Below, in pieces: positions 10,238 through 19,853 of a stretch of DNA of 64,000 nucleotides. A program made the translations under genes and the position numbers. This DNA comes from Flavobacterium sp. MFBS3-15. Its GTDB lineage: Bacteria; Bacteroidota; Bacteroidia; Flavobacteriales; Flavobacteriaceae. The stretch covers positions 62,001-126,000 of the forward strand of contig NZ_JAPCHV010000007.1 in the NCBI RefSeq assembly GCF_026107645.2, in the 5' to 3' direction. Positions within the stretch are counted from its first letter, which is position 1. Each line of letters begins with the position of its first letter. The notes beneath the pieces were generated by a model, which saw only the letters and a program-made list of their open reading frames with translations, did no database searches and had not been told where the DNA came from.

Positions 10238-11548
10238 ATGAAAATTAAATATGCGGTTGCAGCGTCGCTATTGTTATCACTAAGCGCGTTTGCACAAAAA
10301 GAAGAGCTGAAAGGCCTTAAGAAAATAGTAGAAAAAGATGCACCTCCTACCAAAGAGGATATGACAAAGTTTAAAGAACTTGTTGCAGCCGCTGAACCAA
10401 AGATGGGTTCGGCAACAGCTGAGCAGCAGGCTGACTTTTATTATTATAAAGCTTCGGGAGGCATGATGGAGATGATGACCAACCCAATGCTTATGGCAAA
10501 TCCTCAGGTTGCTTTCAAAATGATTGAAACTGCTGTGGATGACATGAATAAGGTTATTGAGATTGAAAAAAGCGGAAAGAAAAACCATACCAAGGAAATA
10601 CAGGAGGTTATTTTTCCTGAAGTTAAGACAATGGTAGGTAACATTGCAGCACAATTGGTTGACGGTAAAAAATACAAAGAAGCTGCATCTCTTTATGCCC
10701 TGGTGTACAAGATGGACCCTAAAGACCATTCACAGCTTTATAATGCGGCTGCAATGGCCGTTAACGGGCAGGACTATGATAAGGCCCTGGAATATTACCT
10801 GCAACTGGATAAGTCAGGATTTACAGGTGAAGGAACGTCTTACGTGGCCAAAAACAAAAAAAGTGGGCAGGTAGAAAGTTTCCCTAATAAGGATACTCGT
10901 GATATTGCGATCAAGACGGGAGAATATTCTGAACCAAAAGACGAGAAGCTTCCTTCGCTAAAAGGGGAGATAACCAAGAATATTGCTTTGATTTATGTAC
11001 AGAAGGGTGAAAATGACAAAGCTAAAGCCGCAATGGCTGCCGCAAGGAAAAACAACCCTGACGATGTTAACCTTATTGTTGCCGAAGCCAATATATATTA
11101 CCAGGCTAAGGACATGGAAGGGTACAAAAGGCTCATAAACGAAGCTGCGGCTAAAAGCCCCAACAATCCTGAGCTTTTTTACAACCTGGGTGTAGTGGCT
11201 TCAGAAACAGATAAGGCTGAGGCTAAAAATCATTATAATAAAGCGCTCCAGATAGATCCTAACTACGAGCCTGCGCTTGTAGGAATGGCTTCGCTTATCC
11301 TCTCTGACGAGCAAAAGATCGTTGATGAGATGAACGGCATTACCGGTACAAGCAAAAAGGATAATGACCGTTATGATGCGCTTAAGAAGAAAAAAGACGG
11401 CCTGTATACAGAATCGCTTACATATCTTGAAAAGGCACATAAGTTAAAGCCGGACAACCAGTACACCATTTCGCTTCTTGCCGGTATTTACCAGGCGCTT
11501 GAAAGGGATGCTGACTACAAGGCCATGAAAGCAAAAATGAAAGGTTAA
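10238..11548 (+). CDS. Secreted TPR-repeat protein
   Basis: 436 residues with a clear signal peptide (MKIKYAVAASLLLSLSAFAQ). Helical repeat units of TPR type are visible, for example YNAAAMAVNGQDYDKALEYY, LFYNLGVVASETDKAEAKNH and the final SLLAGIYQALERDADY. The middle is lysine rich and probably an insert. It follows gyrA by 18 bp and ends at a strong terminator. No enzymatic motif; probably a periplasmic scaffold of unknown partners. Confidence 0.85.
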   Translation: MKIKYAVAASLLLSLSAFAQKEELKGLKKIVEKDAPPTKEDMTKFKELVAAAEPKMGSATAEQQADFYYYKASGGMMEMMTNPMLMANPQVAFKMIETAVDDMNKVIEIEKSGKKNHTKEIQEVIFPEVKTMVGNIAAQLVDGKKYKEAASLYALVYKMDPKDHSQLYNAAAMAVNGQDYDKALEYYLQLDKSGFTGEGTSYVAKNKKSGQVESFPNKDTRDIAIKTGEYSEPKDEKLPSLKGEITKNIALIYVQKGENDKAKAAMAAARKNNPDDVNLIVAEANIYYQAKDMEGYKRLINEAAAKSPNNPELFYNLGVVASETDKAEAKNHYNKALQIDPNYEPALVGMASLILSDEQKIVDEMNGITGTSKKDNDRYDALKKKKDGLYTESLTYLEKAHKLKPDNQYTISLLAGIYQALERDADYKAMKAKMKG

Positions 11549-11562
11549 TCCAAATTGGCTCA

Positions 11563-11601
11563 TAAAAAAAAATCCACCGTTTACAGCGGTGGATTTTTTT
11601 T
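11563..11601. terminator. Bidirectional terminator between TPR gene and YD-repeat lipoprotein
   Basis: AATCCACCG (11571-11579) pairs with CGGTGGATT (11587-11595), flanked by seven A on the left and eight T on the right, so it can end transcription from both converging genes. Confidence 0.88.
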
Positions 11602-11617
11602 GTGTTATTCTTTTGCT

Positions 11618-12709
11618 TTATTCTTCGTCAGTAAAATAACTTATTTTTCTCTCTGCCACAAAGGACGGTTTCCCGTTTATGATAACCGACTTTTTAGTCC
11701 AGTTACCCTGGTCATCATATTCATAGCCATATTCGCGGCTGTCAAGGCTTTCTCCCTTTCCGTTCGAGATTTTTACAGCAGTAACGTTGCCGTGCCCGTC
11801 GTAAGTGTACAATATTTCCGATTGCGGGACATTATTCACATCTACCTTTACGGAAGTCGGGTTGCTGTTGGCATCATAATTATATACCTCATGAGTTACC
11901 GATTTGTCCGCGCTGTCTACAATGTAACGCTCCAACAGGTTTCCTTTTTTGTCATAGCTGCTTTTTTCGCGATATTCTATGGCACCGCTTGGCGCTGTCG
12001 TTTCTTTTTTGGTTACATTTTTACCGTCGTACGCAAAAACTGTCTTGTAAATCATTTTGTCTTTGCTGTAGCGTGTTTCTGAAATCTTACGGTTTTCAGC
12101 ATCATATTCATACTGGTTGCGAACCTGTACGTATTCGGTATTCAAATACATTTCCTCCCCCTTCAGTCTTCCTTTTTGGTCATACGTATAGGTTGTCCTG
12201 TCGGTTGGGTTATCCTGGCTGTTGAATGACTTTTTCTCAACCAGGTTTTTTCCTTTGTAGGTCAGTACAACGCGGTCGAGCTGGCTGTTATCGCCATTAC
12301 GGCGTATGATGGCAGTAATATTTCCTGATTTATCGCGCTGCTGCTCCGTTTTAATGCCCGGCTGCCCATTGATGTATTGGGTCTTCGACTCCATATTGTC
12401 CCTTCCGTTGAACTTTATCTCCTCAAAAGGGATGTTGTTGGCCATCCACTTTTTTTCAAGCACCAGGACGCCTTTTTCGTTAAAAGTAAGGTCAGAGTCG
12501 TGCCTGCTTTGTACTTCGTGTTTTGTGGCGCCTTTTTGGTCGGAACCGTGAATCTCATATGACTTTTCAGAAATGGTTTTTACATTGCCTTGCAGCTTGT
12601 AAAAGGACCAGTCGGTTTTCTCCCTGTCGACAGATGTTTTTGTTTCTTTTTCTTCATCCTTGCAGGAAGCCATCAGCACGAGCAGGGCCAGCGGATACAG
12701 GTATTTCAT
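11618..12709 (-). CDS. YD-repeat (RHS-like) lipoprotein
   Basis: 363 residues; lipoprotein signal MKYLYPLALLVLMASC with lipobox cysteine C16. From about residue 150 on there are at least seven tandem repeats of the form Y-x-Y-D-x2-G-x-(L/V)-x-(K/E), for example YTYDQKGRLKGEEMY, YEYDAENRKISETRY, FAYDGKNVTKKE, YNYDANSNPTSVKV and YEYDDQGNWTKK. These are YD repeats as in RHS proteins, but the protein is short with no toxin tip. The start at 12709 begins the signal peptide; the frame has an upstream ATG 8 codons earlier that adds only polar residues. Confidence 0.8.
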   Translation of the reverse strand: MKYLYPLALLVLMASCKDEEKETKTSVDREKTDWSFYKLQGNVKTISEKSYEIHGSDQKGATKHEVQSRHDSDLTFNEKGVLVLEKKWMANNIPFEEIKFNGRDNMESKTQYINGQPGIKTEQQRDKSGNITAIIRRNGDNSQLDRVVLTYKGKNLVEKKSFNSQDNPTDRTTYTYDQKGRLKGEEMYLNTEYVQVRNQYEYDAENRKISETRYSKDKMIYKTVFAYDGKNVTKKETTAPSGAIEYREKSSYDKKGNLLERYIVDSADKSVTHEVYNYDANSNPTSVKVDVNNVPQSEILYTYDGHGNVTAVKISNGKGESLDSREYGYEYDDQGNWTKKSVIINGKPSFVAERKISYFTDEE

Positions 12710-12796
12710 GTGTTGTTTATTTATACATTCCAAAAGTCATTCTTTTTTTTGAAACAGGCAAGGACGATGTTGGATTGTTAGATTTTAGTTTGGAAT

Positions 12797-12821
12797 AAAA
12801 AAATCCGCCCGAAGGCGGATA
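12797..12821 (-). terminator. Terminator of the superoxide dismutase operon
   Basis: ATCCGCC and GGCGGAT close over a CGAA loop (TTCG on the minus strand, a very stable tetraloop) and are followed on the minus strand by seven T. It lies about 27 bp beyond the sod stop. Confidence 0.88.
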
Positions 12822-12847
12822 ATCTTAATTCATATACGGTTGAAGCT

Positions 12848-13630
12848 TTATTTCTTCACAGCCGCATCATACTTTTTAGCAACCGCATCCCAGTTGATCA
12901 CGTTGTAGAACGCGTTGATGTAGTCCGGCCTTTTATTCTGGTACTCGAGGTAATAAGCATGCTCCCAAACGTCAAGTCCAAGCACCGGCTTACCGGCTAC
13001 GGCAGCGCCCGGCATCATCGGATTGTCCTGGTTAGGGGTGCTGGTTACGGCAAGTTTGCCGTCTTTCGTCACCACAAGCCATGCCCATCCTGAGCCAAAC
13101 TGTTTTGTAGCAGCTTCGGTAAATTGTGTCTTGAACGCATCGAATGAACCAAAATCTTTTGTGATGGCTTCTGCCAAAGCGCCTTTAGGTTCACCTCCGG
13201 CTTTAGGAGCCATGATTTCCCAGAAAAGGGTATGGTTGTAATAGCCGCCTCCATTGTTGCGCACCGCTTTGTTGTCAGGAGCAAGGGTGGTTAGGATTTC
13301 CTCAATGGTCTTCTTTTCAAGGTCGGTGCCCTTGATAGCCTTATTCAGCTCATCGGTATATTTCTTATAATGCTTCGAATAATGCACTTCCATAGTCTTT
13401 GCATCAATGTTTGGTGCAAGTGCATCATACGCATAGCCCAGTTTTGCTACCTGAAAAGGCCCTTCTTCAGCTTTTACTTCATCCGGGTTGCCGGCAGGTG
13501 CATCTGTTTTGCCTTCTTCTTTTTCAGGAGCAGGTACTTCTACTACTTCTTCAAGCTCGTTTTTGTCCTTGCACGATTGCAATGAGGCGATCACAACCAG
13601 TGCGGAAAGAAAGATCTTTACTTTTTTCAT
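12848..13630 (-). CDS. Lipoprotein superoxide dismutase (Mn/Fe family)
   Basis: 260 residues: a lipoprotein signal (lipobox SLQSC, C20), an acidic-proline linker (about 21-58), then a complete Fe/Mn superoxide dismutase. Metal ligands are visible in [22 protein letters not shown] and [12 protein letters not shown]. The residue pattern (Gly before YYNH, and Gln in PNQDNP) is the manganese-type or cambialistic arrangement. The enzyme should therefore be anchored outside the cytoplasm and remove superoxide at the envelope. It is the last gene of the LUD-cdsA-psd-ACBP operon, 7 bp after the ACBP gene, and precedes a strong terminator. Confidence 0.92.
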   Translation of the reverse strand: MKKVKIFLSALVVIASLQSCKDKNELEEVVEVPAPEKEEGKTDAPAGNPDEVKAEEGPFQVAKLGYAYDALAPNIDAKTMEVHYSKHYKKYTDELNKAIKGTDLEKKTIEEILTTLAPDNKAVRNNGGGYYNHTLFWEIMAPKAGGEPKGALAEAITKDFGSFDAFKTQFTEAATKQFGSGWAWLVVTKDGKLAVTSTPNQDNPMMPGAAVAGKPVLGLDVWEHAYYLEYQNKRPDYINAFYNVINWDAVAKKYDAAVKK

Positions 13631-13637
13631 ATTGTAA

Positions 13638-13898
13638 TTATTTAGTTATGGAATTTATGGTCTCAATGTACAGCTGCTTGGCCTCATCGGGTGTAAGGTG
13701 CTGTACCTGTATCCAGGCATTCATTTTAAAGGCGTTCCGCAGGTCGAAATTCTGGTAATAACCTTTCGGTTCGCCCGAGGTAGCCTGCTTGTAATACGCA
13801 TAAATGCGAAGCATGACATCCTGCGGCAGCGATTCTGTCATGCCGGAAGCTTTTTCATATGCCTCCTGAAAAAGGGTATCAAGGTCCTTTTCCGTCAT
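13638..13898 (-). CDS. Acyl-CoA-binding protein
   Basis: 86 residues, the full length of the ACBP family, with the four-helix signature: [15 protein letters not shown] (the YxKQAT loop that binds the CoA part), [12 protein letters not shown] (K and W of the conserved KxxAW region) and the C-terminal helix [14 protein letters not shown]. It should bind long-chain acyl-CoA in the cytoplasm. It sits between psd and sod in a phospholipid operon, which suits a role in acyl supply. Confidence 0.92.
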   Translation of the reverse strand: MTEKDLDTLFQEAYEKASGMTESLPQDVMLRIYAYYKQATSGEPKGYYQNFDLRNAFKMNAWIQVQHLTPDEAKQLYIETINSITK

Positions 13899-13901
13899 GG
13901 A

Positions 13902-14555
13902 TTATTTTTTTATTGCTATTACGGTTTTTCCACCTACTGCTTTTTGGTTCAGCTTTACATTCACTTCTGTCCCCAGGGGCAGGAATAGGTCTACCCTTGA
14001 CCCGAATTTAATGAACCCGGCATCAGTTCCCTGTATGGCCTGCATGCCCTCGCGCGCATAATTGACAATACGCCTTGCCAGGGCGCCGGCAATCTGCCTG
14101 TATAATATTTCGCCAAAATAGCTGTTCTCAATGACAATGGTTGTACGCTCGTTCTCCTCGCTTGCTTTTGGGTGCCATGCTACTAGGTACTTTCCCGGGT
14201 GGTATTTGCTGAACTTCACCAGGCCGTTAACCGGATAGCGTGTTACGTGTACGTTGATAGGCGACATAAAGATGGATACCTGCAGGCGCTTGTCCTTAAA
14301 ATACTCCGGCTCGTATACCTCCTCGATAACCACTACTTTCCCGTCTACCGGGGCAATGATGGTGTGCTCGGCCACATCGGTATAGCGTTTCGGGTTCCTG
14401 AAGAACTGAAGTATCAGTATCAGGAAAATAAGGGCGAATACCTGAATGGTTTTCAGCAGCCAGAAATTGTGGATGAATTGTTCTGAGAGGATAACTACCC
14501 CTACGGTTACCGCCAATGCGATCAGAATGATTTTTGCTCCTTCTTTATGAAACAT
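13902..14555 (-). CDS. psd: Phosphatidylserine decarboxylase family protein
   Basis: 217 residues of the short (type II-like) decarboxylase family, which converts phosphatidylserine to phosphatidylethanolamine. Two membrane helices (about residues 8-47) are followed by the catalytic domain with IIAPVDGKV, MSPINVHVTR and the self-cleavage site IKFGSRVDLF, where the serine after glycine becomes the pyruvoyl group. Its first 11 bp overlap the end of cdsA, and the ACBP gene follows 3 bp later, so it is translated as part of one operon. Confidence 0.92.
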   Translation of the reverse strand: MFHKEGAKIILIALAVTVGVVILSEQFIHNFWLLKTIQVFALIFLILILQFFRNPKRYTDVAEHTIIAPVDGKVVVIEEVYEPEYFKDKRLQVSIFMSPINVHVTRYPVNGLVKFSKYHPGKYLVAWHPKASEENERTTIVIENSYFGEILYRQIAGALARRIVNYAREGMQAIQGTDAGFIKFGSRVDLFLPLGTEVNVKLNQKAVGGKTVIAIKK

Positions 14556-15366
14556 AGTATATGATTTGAAAATACAAAAATAAGAAAGGTATCGCGAATA
14601 TAATACTGTCGAGCCTGTCTAAAATTCCGCCATGCCCCGGCATGATGTTGCCGCTGTCCTTAACCCCGGCCGTACGTTTGAACTTTGATTCTACAAGATC
14701 GCCTAATGTGCCGAATATCACAAGGATAACAGCCGAAGCCATCCAATGGGCGGGGCTTAAAAAATCGTGATAAATACTGATAATGTATCCCGCTGTTATC
14801 GCAAATAGCATCCCGCCTAAAAAGCCTTCAATGGTTTTCTTTGGTGAGATGCGCTCGAAAAGTTTATGTTTTCCGATAGCTTTGCCCACAATGTAGGCGA
14901 AAGTGTCATTTGTCCAGATGATAATAAAAGCGCCAACGATGCTATAGATCACGATATCATATTTGCCTTCAAACAGAAACGGGAATTTTATAATAAGCAA
15001 GAAAGGGAAAATGACATATCCAATCAGCTGCGCGGCTTTTACGATATTGTTCTTTTGTGCGGATGGACGTTTGCTGAAAAGGTCTTCAAGGAGTAGTATG
15101 CCGATCAAAACCGACCCGAGTGAGAGGCATAGGTTAGCAGATGCGCTGTCGTTCGGAATCACGAACACGAACAATCCTAAAAATGCGATGCCGGTAATCA
15201 GGGGGAGCATCATTTTTATTCCTGCAAGCCTGCAAAACTCTCCTATGGCTATCATCATAAATACCCCAAACAGTACCATAAAACTCCCCGGGGAGTATAA
15301 TGTTGCCCCCAAAAGAAGTGCAATATATACGATACCCGACAGTGCCCTGACTATGCTTTCATTCAT
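14545..15366 (-). CDS. cdsA: Phosphatidate cytidylyltransferase
   Basis: 273 residues with about eight membrane helices. It makes CDP-diacylglycerol from phosphatidate and CTP. The C-terminal family signature is visible as GTLGDLVESKFKRTAGVKDSGNIMPGHGGILDRLDS (in two pieces: GTLGDLVESKFKR and KDSGNIMPGHGGILDRLDS), containing the S-x8-KR-x3-KD-x5-PGHGG-x2-DR-x-D pattern. It overlaps psd by 11 bp and lies 2 bp after the LUD gene. Confidence 0.95.
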   Translation of the reverse strand: MNESIVRALSGIVYIALLLGATLYSPGSFMVLFGVFMMIAIGEFCRLAGIKMMLPLITGIAFLGLFVFVIPNDSASANLCLSLGSVLIGILLLEDLFSKRPSAQKNNIVKAAQLIGYVIFPFLLIIKFPFLFEGKYDIVIYSIVGAFIIIWTNDTFAYIVGKAIGKHKLFERISPKKTIEGFLGGMLFAITAGYIISIYHDFLSPAHWMASAVILVIFGTLGDLVESKFKRTAGVKDSGNIMPGHGGILDRLDSIIFAIPFLFLYFQIIYYVS

Positions 15367-15367
15367 C

Positions 15368-15970
15368 TTACAGGTCTTCTAAAAGCAAAAGGTACAGATT
15401 CTTTGCAGCACTGCCATAGTGCATGAAATCTTCCTCTTTGGCCTTTTCGAAATATTTTATAGTGGTGATGTTTGTAGGGTAATCTTTATCATACTTGCGC
15501 TTTATCTCACGGAGTCCGTCACTCTTAGTGCCCAGGATCTGGCTGGTAGTAGCATATACCACAATGTTGGCCGGGAGCTCATTGGGTTTCTTTTGCTTGA
15601 TTTGGTTAGAGGAAAAAAGGATGGAGCCTTCGTCAGCCACAAGATTTTCGCAGGTGGCCAAAATAAACTTTGGCTGTTGCGGATTAGTATAGTTCAGCTT
15701 GTTTTCGTCGAGTAAGGGATAAAGGCGGGGTTCAAAACAAAGGGCTTCGCATTCAAACCAGTCGTTTTCCTCCAACACGTTAAGGAATTGCTCATGCACT
15801 TCGCCAAGGTTATCGCAATAGAGGAACTTACCGCCATTTTTACGGAAGTTGACCATGAACATCTCATCTATAGGGAGTTGTTGTTCCGGTAAGTAAGGGT
15901 GCCCGTCCTGTCGGTGTTCATCACCGGATACATCATTTGCGGCACCAAAAATTTTTTTAAAAAGACTCAT
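15368..15970 (-). CDS. LUD domain protein (LutC/YkgG-like)
   Basis: 200 residues with the lactate-utilisation domain pattern: ANIVVYATTSQIL is the last conserved strand, and FILATCENLVADEGSILFSS the central one. LUD proteins are usually part of LutABC lactate oxidation, but here there is no lutA or lutB, only lipid genes. Its role is thus unclear. The start at 15970 (MSLFKKIFG) was preferred to one 10 codons upstream because it gives the normal N-terminus. Gap to cdsA is 2 bp. Confidence 0.8.
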   Translation of the reverse strand: MSLFKKIFGAANDVSGDEHRQDGHPYLPEQQLPIDEMFMVNFRKNGGKFLYCDNLGEVHEQFLNVLEENDWFECEALCFEPRLYPLLDENKLNYTNPQQPKFILATCENLVADEGSILFSSNQIKQKKPNELPANIVVYATTSQILGTKSDGLREIKRKYDKDYPTNITTIKYFEKAKEEDFMHYGSAAKNLYLLLLEDL

Positions 15971-16010
15971 AGGGATCTGATCCGTTTTTTCCTTACACAC
16001 TCAAAGATAA

Positions 16011-16050
16011 AAAAATCTTAATTCAATCTTACGATTGAATTAAGATTTTT
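16011..16050. terminator. Bidirectional terminator after ftsH
   Basis: Perfect 18-bp stem between AAAAATCTTAATTCAATC (16011-16028) and its complement (16033-16050) with a four-base loop TTAC. It ends the minus-strand ftsH transcript, 24 bp past the stop, and separates it from the LUD operon. Confidence 0.85.
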
Positions 16051-16074
16051 GGTTTTATTTAGTAAATGTGCAGT

Positions 16075-18006
16075 TTAAGCTTCTGTAACGGCCTCATGCC
16101 CGTGCTTGTCAAAAGGCCTTTTTCCGAAGATTTCCTCAAGGTCATCCTTGAATATCACTTCTCTTTCGATTAGGATGTCGGCCAACTTGTTCAGCTTGTC
16201 CTTATTTTCATCCAGTATCCTAATTGCACGCTGGTATTGCTCTTCGATAAGGGTAGATATTTCCTTGTCGATGATTTGTGCAGTATCTTCAGAATACGGT
16301 TTAGAAAAGCTATACTCGCTCTGACCTGACGAATCGTAATAAGTAACATTGCCCACTTTTTCGTTAAGGCCATATATTGTTACCATGGCACGTGCCTGTT
16401 TGGTCACTTTTTCAAGGTCGCTAAGCGCACCAGTAGATATTTTGTCGAAAGTCACTTTCTCTGCAGCACGTCCTCCCATGGTGGCGCACATTTCGTCGAG
16501 CATTTGCTCAGGCCTCACAATAAGCCTTTCTTCCGGGAGATACCAGGCAGCGCCAAGGCTTTGCCCACGCGGAACAATGGTTACTTTTACCAATGGGGCG
16601 GCATGTTCAAGCATCCAGCTTACAGTGGCGTGACCTGCTTCGTGTATCGCAATTGCACGTTTTTCTTCCGGCGATATGATCTTGTTCTTCTTTTCAAGCC
16701 CGCCTACGATACGGTCTACCGCATCAAGGAAATCCTGCTTATCTACTGCTTTCTTGTCTTTACGGGCTGCAATAAGGGCGGCCTCGTTACATACGTTCGC
16801 AATATCTGCACCCGAGAATCCAGGGGTCTGCTTAGCAAGGAATTCAGTGTCCAGGTCTTCCGACTTTTTAAGCGGCTTCAGGTGTACCTCGAATATCTCA
16901 CGGCGCTCACGGATGTCCGGAAGGTCAACGTAAATCTGCCTGTCAAAACGTCCTGCACGCATAAGGGCTTTGTCCAGCACATCGGCGCGGTTTGTGGCAG
17001 CAAGTACGATAACGTTGGTGTTGGTGCCGAAACCATCCATCTCGGTAAGAAGCTGGTTTAGTGTGTTTTCCCGCTCGTCGTTAGAGCCTGAAAAATTATT
17101 TTTTCCACGCGCACGGCCTACAGCATCAATCTCATCAATGAAAATGATTGCAGGTGATTTTTCCTTGGCTTGTTTGAAGAGGTCGCGTACCCTTGAGGCA
17201 CCCACGCCCACAAACATCTCCACGAAATCAGAGCCTGAGAGTGAGAAGAACGGCACTTTAGCTTCACCTGCTACGGCTTTCGCCAAAAGGGTTTTACCTG
17301 TCCCCGGAGGGCCTACAAGAAGCGCACCCTTTGGTATCTTGCCTCCAATACTGGTGTATTTTTCCGGATTTTTCAGGAACTCCACAATTTCCTGTATTTC
17401 TTCTTTAGCCCCTTCAAGGCCGGCTACGTCTTTAAAAGTTACCTTAATGTCATTCTTTTCGTCAAACAGCTTGGCTTTAGACTTCCCGATATTGAATATC
17501 TGTCCGCCACCGCCGCCTGCACCGCCGCCTGACATTCTTCGCATCATGAATATCCATAGCGCTACAAGGATTAGTATTGGGAGGATGCCTATGAGCAATT
17601 CACCCCAAATGCTGTCCGATTCGACCGAGTAGTCTGCAAGCTTGCCTTCTTTTGAGGCCTGGTCAAGCTTTTGTACAAACAATTCGTTTTTATCGCCCAC
17701 GTTTACAATATAATGCGGGCCTTTAGTCTTTTTGCCGAACATATCGGTCTGCTGGGTTTTTTCGTGTTCCTTGTTTTTCAGGAACTCGTCCTTTATGTAA
17801 ACCTCGGCAGTTGACTTATTGTAAGTTACCTTACTTACCTGTCCGGCATCAAGGTACTTATAGAAATTGGATATCGAAGTGCTTTTTGGTTCGCTGAATG
17901 TAGACCCTCCTACCACATAATTTATGGCGAGGAACATCAGCAATATCCCGCCATATATGAGCCACGGGCTTACTTTTACCTTACTGGGTTTATTATCTTT
18001 TGACAT
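16075..18006 (-). CDS. ftsH: ATP-dependent zinc metalloprotease FtsH
   Basis: 643 residues, normal for FtsH, a hexameric membrane protease for membrane and some cytosolic proteins. Two membrane helices (about 14-32 and 136-156) bracket a small periplasmic domain. The glycine-rich segment [10 protein letters not shown] leads to the AAA domain with Walker A GPPGTGKT at 232-239, Walker [10 protein letters not shown] and the arginine finger region RAGRFDRQ. The zinc site is HEAGH near residue 455. It is 12 bp downstream of rsfS. Confidence 0.97.
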   Translation of the reverse strand: MSKDNKPSKVKVSPWLIYGGILLMFLAINYVVGGSTFSEPKSTSISNFYKYLDAGQVSKVTYNKSTAEVYIKDEFLKNKEHEKTQQTDMFGKKTKGPHYIVNVGDKNELFVQKLDQASKEGKLADYSVESDSIWGELLIGILPILILVALWIFMMRRMSGGGAGGGGGQIFNIGKSKAKLFDEKNDIKVTFKDVAGLEGAKEEIQEIVEFLKNPEKYTSIGGKIPKGALLVGPPGTGKTLLAKAVAGEAKVPFFSLSGSDFVEMFVGVGASRVRDLFKQAKEKSPAIIFIDEIDAVGRARGKNNFSGSNDERENTLNQLLTEMDGFGTNTNVIVLAATNRADVLDKALMRAGRFDRQIYVDLPDIRERREIFEVHLKPLKKSEDLDTEFLAKQTPGFSGADIANVCNEAALIAARKDKKAVDKQDFLDAVDRIVGGLEKKNKIISPEEKRAIAIHEAGHATVSWMLEHAAPLVKVTIVPRGQSLGAAWYLPEERLIVRPEQMLDEMCATMGGRAAEKVTFDKISTGALSDLEKVTKQARAMVTIYGLNEKVGNVTYYDSSGQSEYSFSKPYSEDTAQIIDKEISTLIEEQYQRAIRILDENKDKLNKLADILIEREVIFKDDLEEIFGKRPFDKHGHEAVTEA

Positions 18007-18018
18007 GAATTCAGATGA

Positions 18019-18390
18019 TTAATAGTTGCTTGGGATCGATGTAATTCTGGCATCGCCCCAAAGGCTTTCTATGTTATAATACTCGCGAATGTGCTTTTGA
18101 AACACATGTACAACAATGTTCACGTAGTCCATAAGGACCCACTCGCCATTTTCCGTACCTTCTACGTGCCATGGCTTGTCTTTAAGTTCCCGTGAAACTA
18201 TTTTTTGGATAGAGTGAACAATGGCGTTCACCTGAGTATTGGAAGTACCGTTGCAGATCACGAAATAATCGCATACGGTGTTATCTATTTCCCTAAGATC
18301 GAGGATGTCTATATCGTTGCCTTTTACTTCTTCAATGCCTTTGATGATGTTCGCTAAAAGATCATCGTTGTTTACATTTTTTTTCGCCAT
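18019..18390 (-). CDS. rsfS: Ribosome silencing factor RsfS
   Basis: 123 residues of the RsfS/Iojap family, which binds ribosomal protein L14 and blocks subunit joining in starvation. Conserved parts are LREIDNTVCDYFVICNGTS, PWHVEG and WVLMDYVNIVVHVF. It is the first gene of the rsfS-ftsH operon. A TAnnTTTG box (TAACTTTG) lies 20-27 bp before the start on the minus strand. Confidence 0.95.
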   Translation of the reverse strand: MAKKNVNNDDLLANIIKGIEEVKGNDIDILDLREIDNTVCDYFVICNGTSNTQVNAIVHSIQKIVSRELKDKPWHVEGTENGEWVLMDYVNIVVHVFQKHIREYYNIESLWGDARITSIPSNY

Positions 18391-18409
18391 GTAAAATTTT
18401 ATATTTTCG

Positions 18410-18417
18410 CAAAGTTA
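18410..18417 (-). promoter_or_regulatory. -7 promoter box of rsfS-ftsH
   Basis: TAACTTTG on the minus strand matches the Bacteroidota -7 consensus TAnnTTTG, 20 bp before the rsfS start. I find no TTG at the usual -33 spacing, so it is only half supported. Confidence 0.45.
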
Positions 18418-18483
18418 CCATTTTTTGTATTTACTTTTGAACCTTAACACAAGATTAAAAAGATAAATCCGTCTTATTTCGTA

Positions 18484-19212
18484 ATGAATATCATCAAACT
18501 CAATGCCATTAACTCTACTAACGACTACCTAAAGGGACTGCTTGCTGAAAGGTATGTTGAAAACTTTACGGCAGTTGTAGCCGAAGACCAAACGCAGGGC
18601 AGGGGGCAGATGGGGGCAAAATGGAATGTTGAACCGGGCAAGAACCTCACATTTAGCATATTGGTAAAAGACCTGCTGTTGAAGATAGATGAAATATTCG
18701 CCTTGAATGCTGCAGTAGCAGTAAGCATTTCAGAAGCGCTGGAAAGTTTTGCAAGAACACAAACCTCTATAAAATGGCCTAACGACATTTTGGCAGGTAA
18801 CAGGAAGATTGGCGGAATACTTATTGAGAACATCATACGTAATGATGGTGAAATTTACTCTGTTATAGGCATTGGGCTCAATATTAACCAAAAAGATTTT
18901 TCCGGCCTGCCAAAAGCGTCATCGCTGTCAGTTGTGGAGGGTAGGGAGTTTGAGAAGGAAGTGATTATGGCTGCAATCATGGAAAAGCTCAGGAGAAATG
19001 TATCGCGCATACTCAATAAGGACATAGCCGTGATATGGTCCATGTACCATGACAGGTTGTATAAAAAGGATATTCCGATGCCATTTGAAAAAGGCGATAA
19101 GCGATTCATGGGTATCATAAAGGGGGTATCAAAAGACGGAAACCTTTCGGTCCGGTTAGAAGATGACAGCATCGCTTCTTTTGGACTTAAAGAAGTAACG
19201 ATGCTTTATTAA
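18484..19212 (+). CDS. birA: Biotin--[acetyl-CoA-carboxylase] ligase
   Basis: 242 residues, the catalytic domain only, without the N-terminal DNA-binding domain of E. coli BirA, so it should be a ligase and not a repressor. The biotin-binding loop is EDQTQGRGQMGAKW (GRGQxGxxW), followed by SIKWPNDILAGNRKIGGILIE with the KWPND and K-x-GGIL motifs. It diverges from rsfS across 93 bp and is followed 18 bp later by a small secreted protein. Confidence 0.93.
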   Translation: MNIIKLNAINSTNDYLKGLLAERYVENFTAVVAEDQTQGRGQMGAKWNVEPGKNLTFSILVKDLLLKIDEIFALNAAVAVSISEALESFARTQTSIKWPNDILAGNRKIGGILIENIIRNDGEIYSVIGIGLNINQKDFSGLPKASSLSVVEGREFEKEVIMAAIMEKLRRNVSRILNKDIAVIWSMYHDRLYKKDIPMPFEKGDKRFMGIIKGVSKDGNLSVRLEDDSIASFGLKEVTMLY

Positions 19213-19230
19213 TTTGATTACGAAACGATT

Positions 19231-19785
19231 ATGGAAAAATTGATATTGATGTTTTTTGCACTTATAATGTTCGGAGTGGCATATTCCCAAAATGAAGGGC
19301 AGGACTTTTGTAAAGGTGATACGGAAGGATCATATTTTCCTTTACAGATTAAGAAAAAAAAGCTGCTATGGAGCGATACTTATTACTTTGAAACTTTTGA
19401 AAAAGATACGGTAGTTAATGGTAACAACTACTTAAAATTTAAGCAGGTGTGGAAAAATGGCGATACAGATGTGTTGTTGTTAAGGGAGCGGAGAGGTACA
19501 GTGATGCAATATTATCCTGAAAGTAAGAAAGAAGTAATACGTTTTGATCCCTCATTCAGGCCCGGGCATACATGGAAAAACGAAACGCAGGACGCAACGT
19601 ATAAGGTTATAGGCTATAATGAAAAGTTCGAGACGCCTTTTTGCAAATATGAAGGCCTTCTCGCCATCAGGGCAGAATACCCTACAGTTACCTATGTCTT
19701 CTATTACCTGAAAGGCTATGGCTATATTGCTGCTGCAAGGGATGGAAAAATAATATCTGCAGCTTCTCCGAACTGGAAAGAATAG
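19231..19785 (+). CDS. Small secreted protein of unknown function
   Basis: 184 residues with a Sec signal peptide (MEKLILMFFALIMFGVAYSQ). The mature part is rich in aromatic and charged residues (WSDTYYFETFEKDTV, VTYVFYYLKGYGYIAA), a pattern typical of small beta-rich periplasmic proteins in flavobacteria. Two cysteines are present in the mature part (DFCKGD, PFCKYEG). No known domain recognised. It follows birA by 18 bp, probably cotranscribed. Confidence 0.7.
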   Translation: MEKLILMFFALIMFGVAYSQNEGQDFCKGDTEGSYFPLQIKKKKLLWSDTYYFETFEKDTVVNGNNYLKFKQVWKNGDTDVLLLRERRGTVMQYYPESKKEVIRFDPSFRPGHTWKNETQDATYKVIGYNEKFETPFCKYEGLLAIRAEYPTVTYVFYYLKGYGYIAAARDGKIISAASPNWKE

Positions 19786-19853
19786 GTTATTTAAGGTTGA
19801 AATTTACCCGGATGTACACTCAAACTAAGTAACACGAGTAGTTAAATCTGTAA

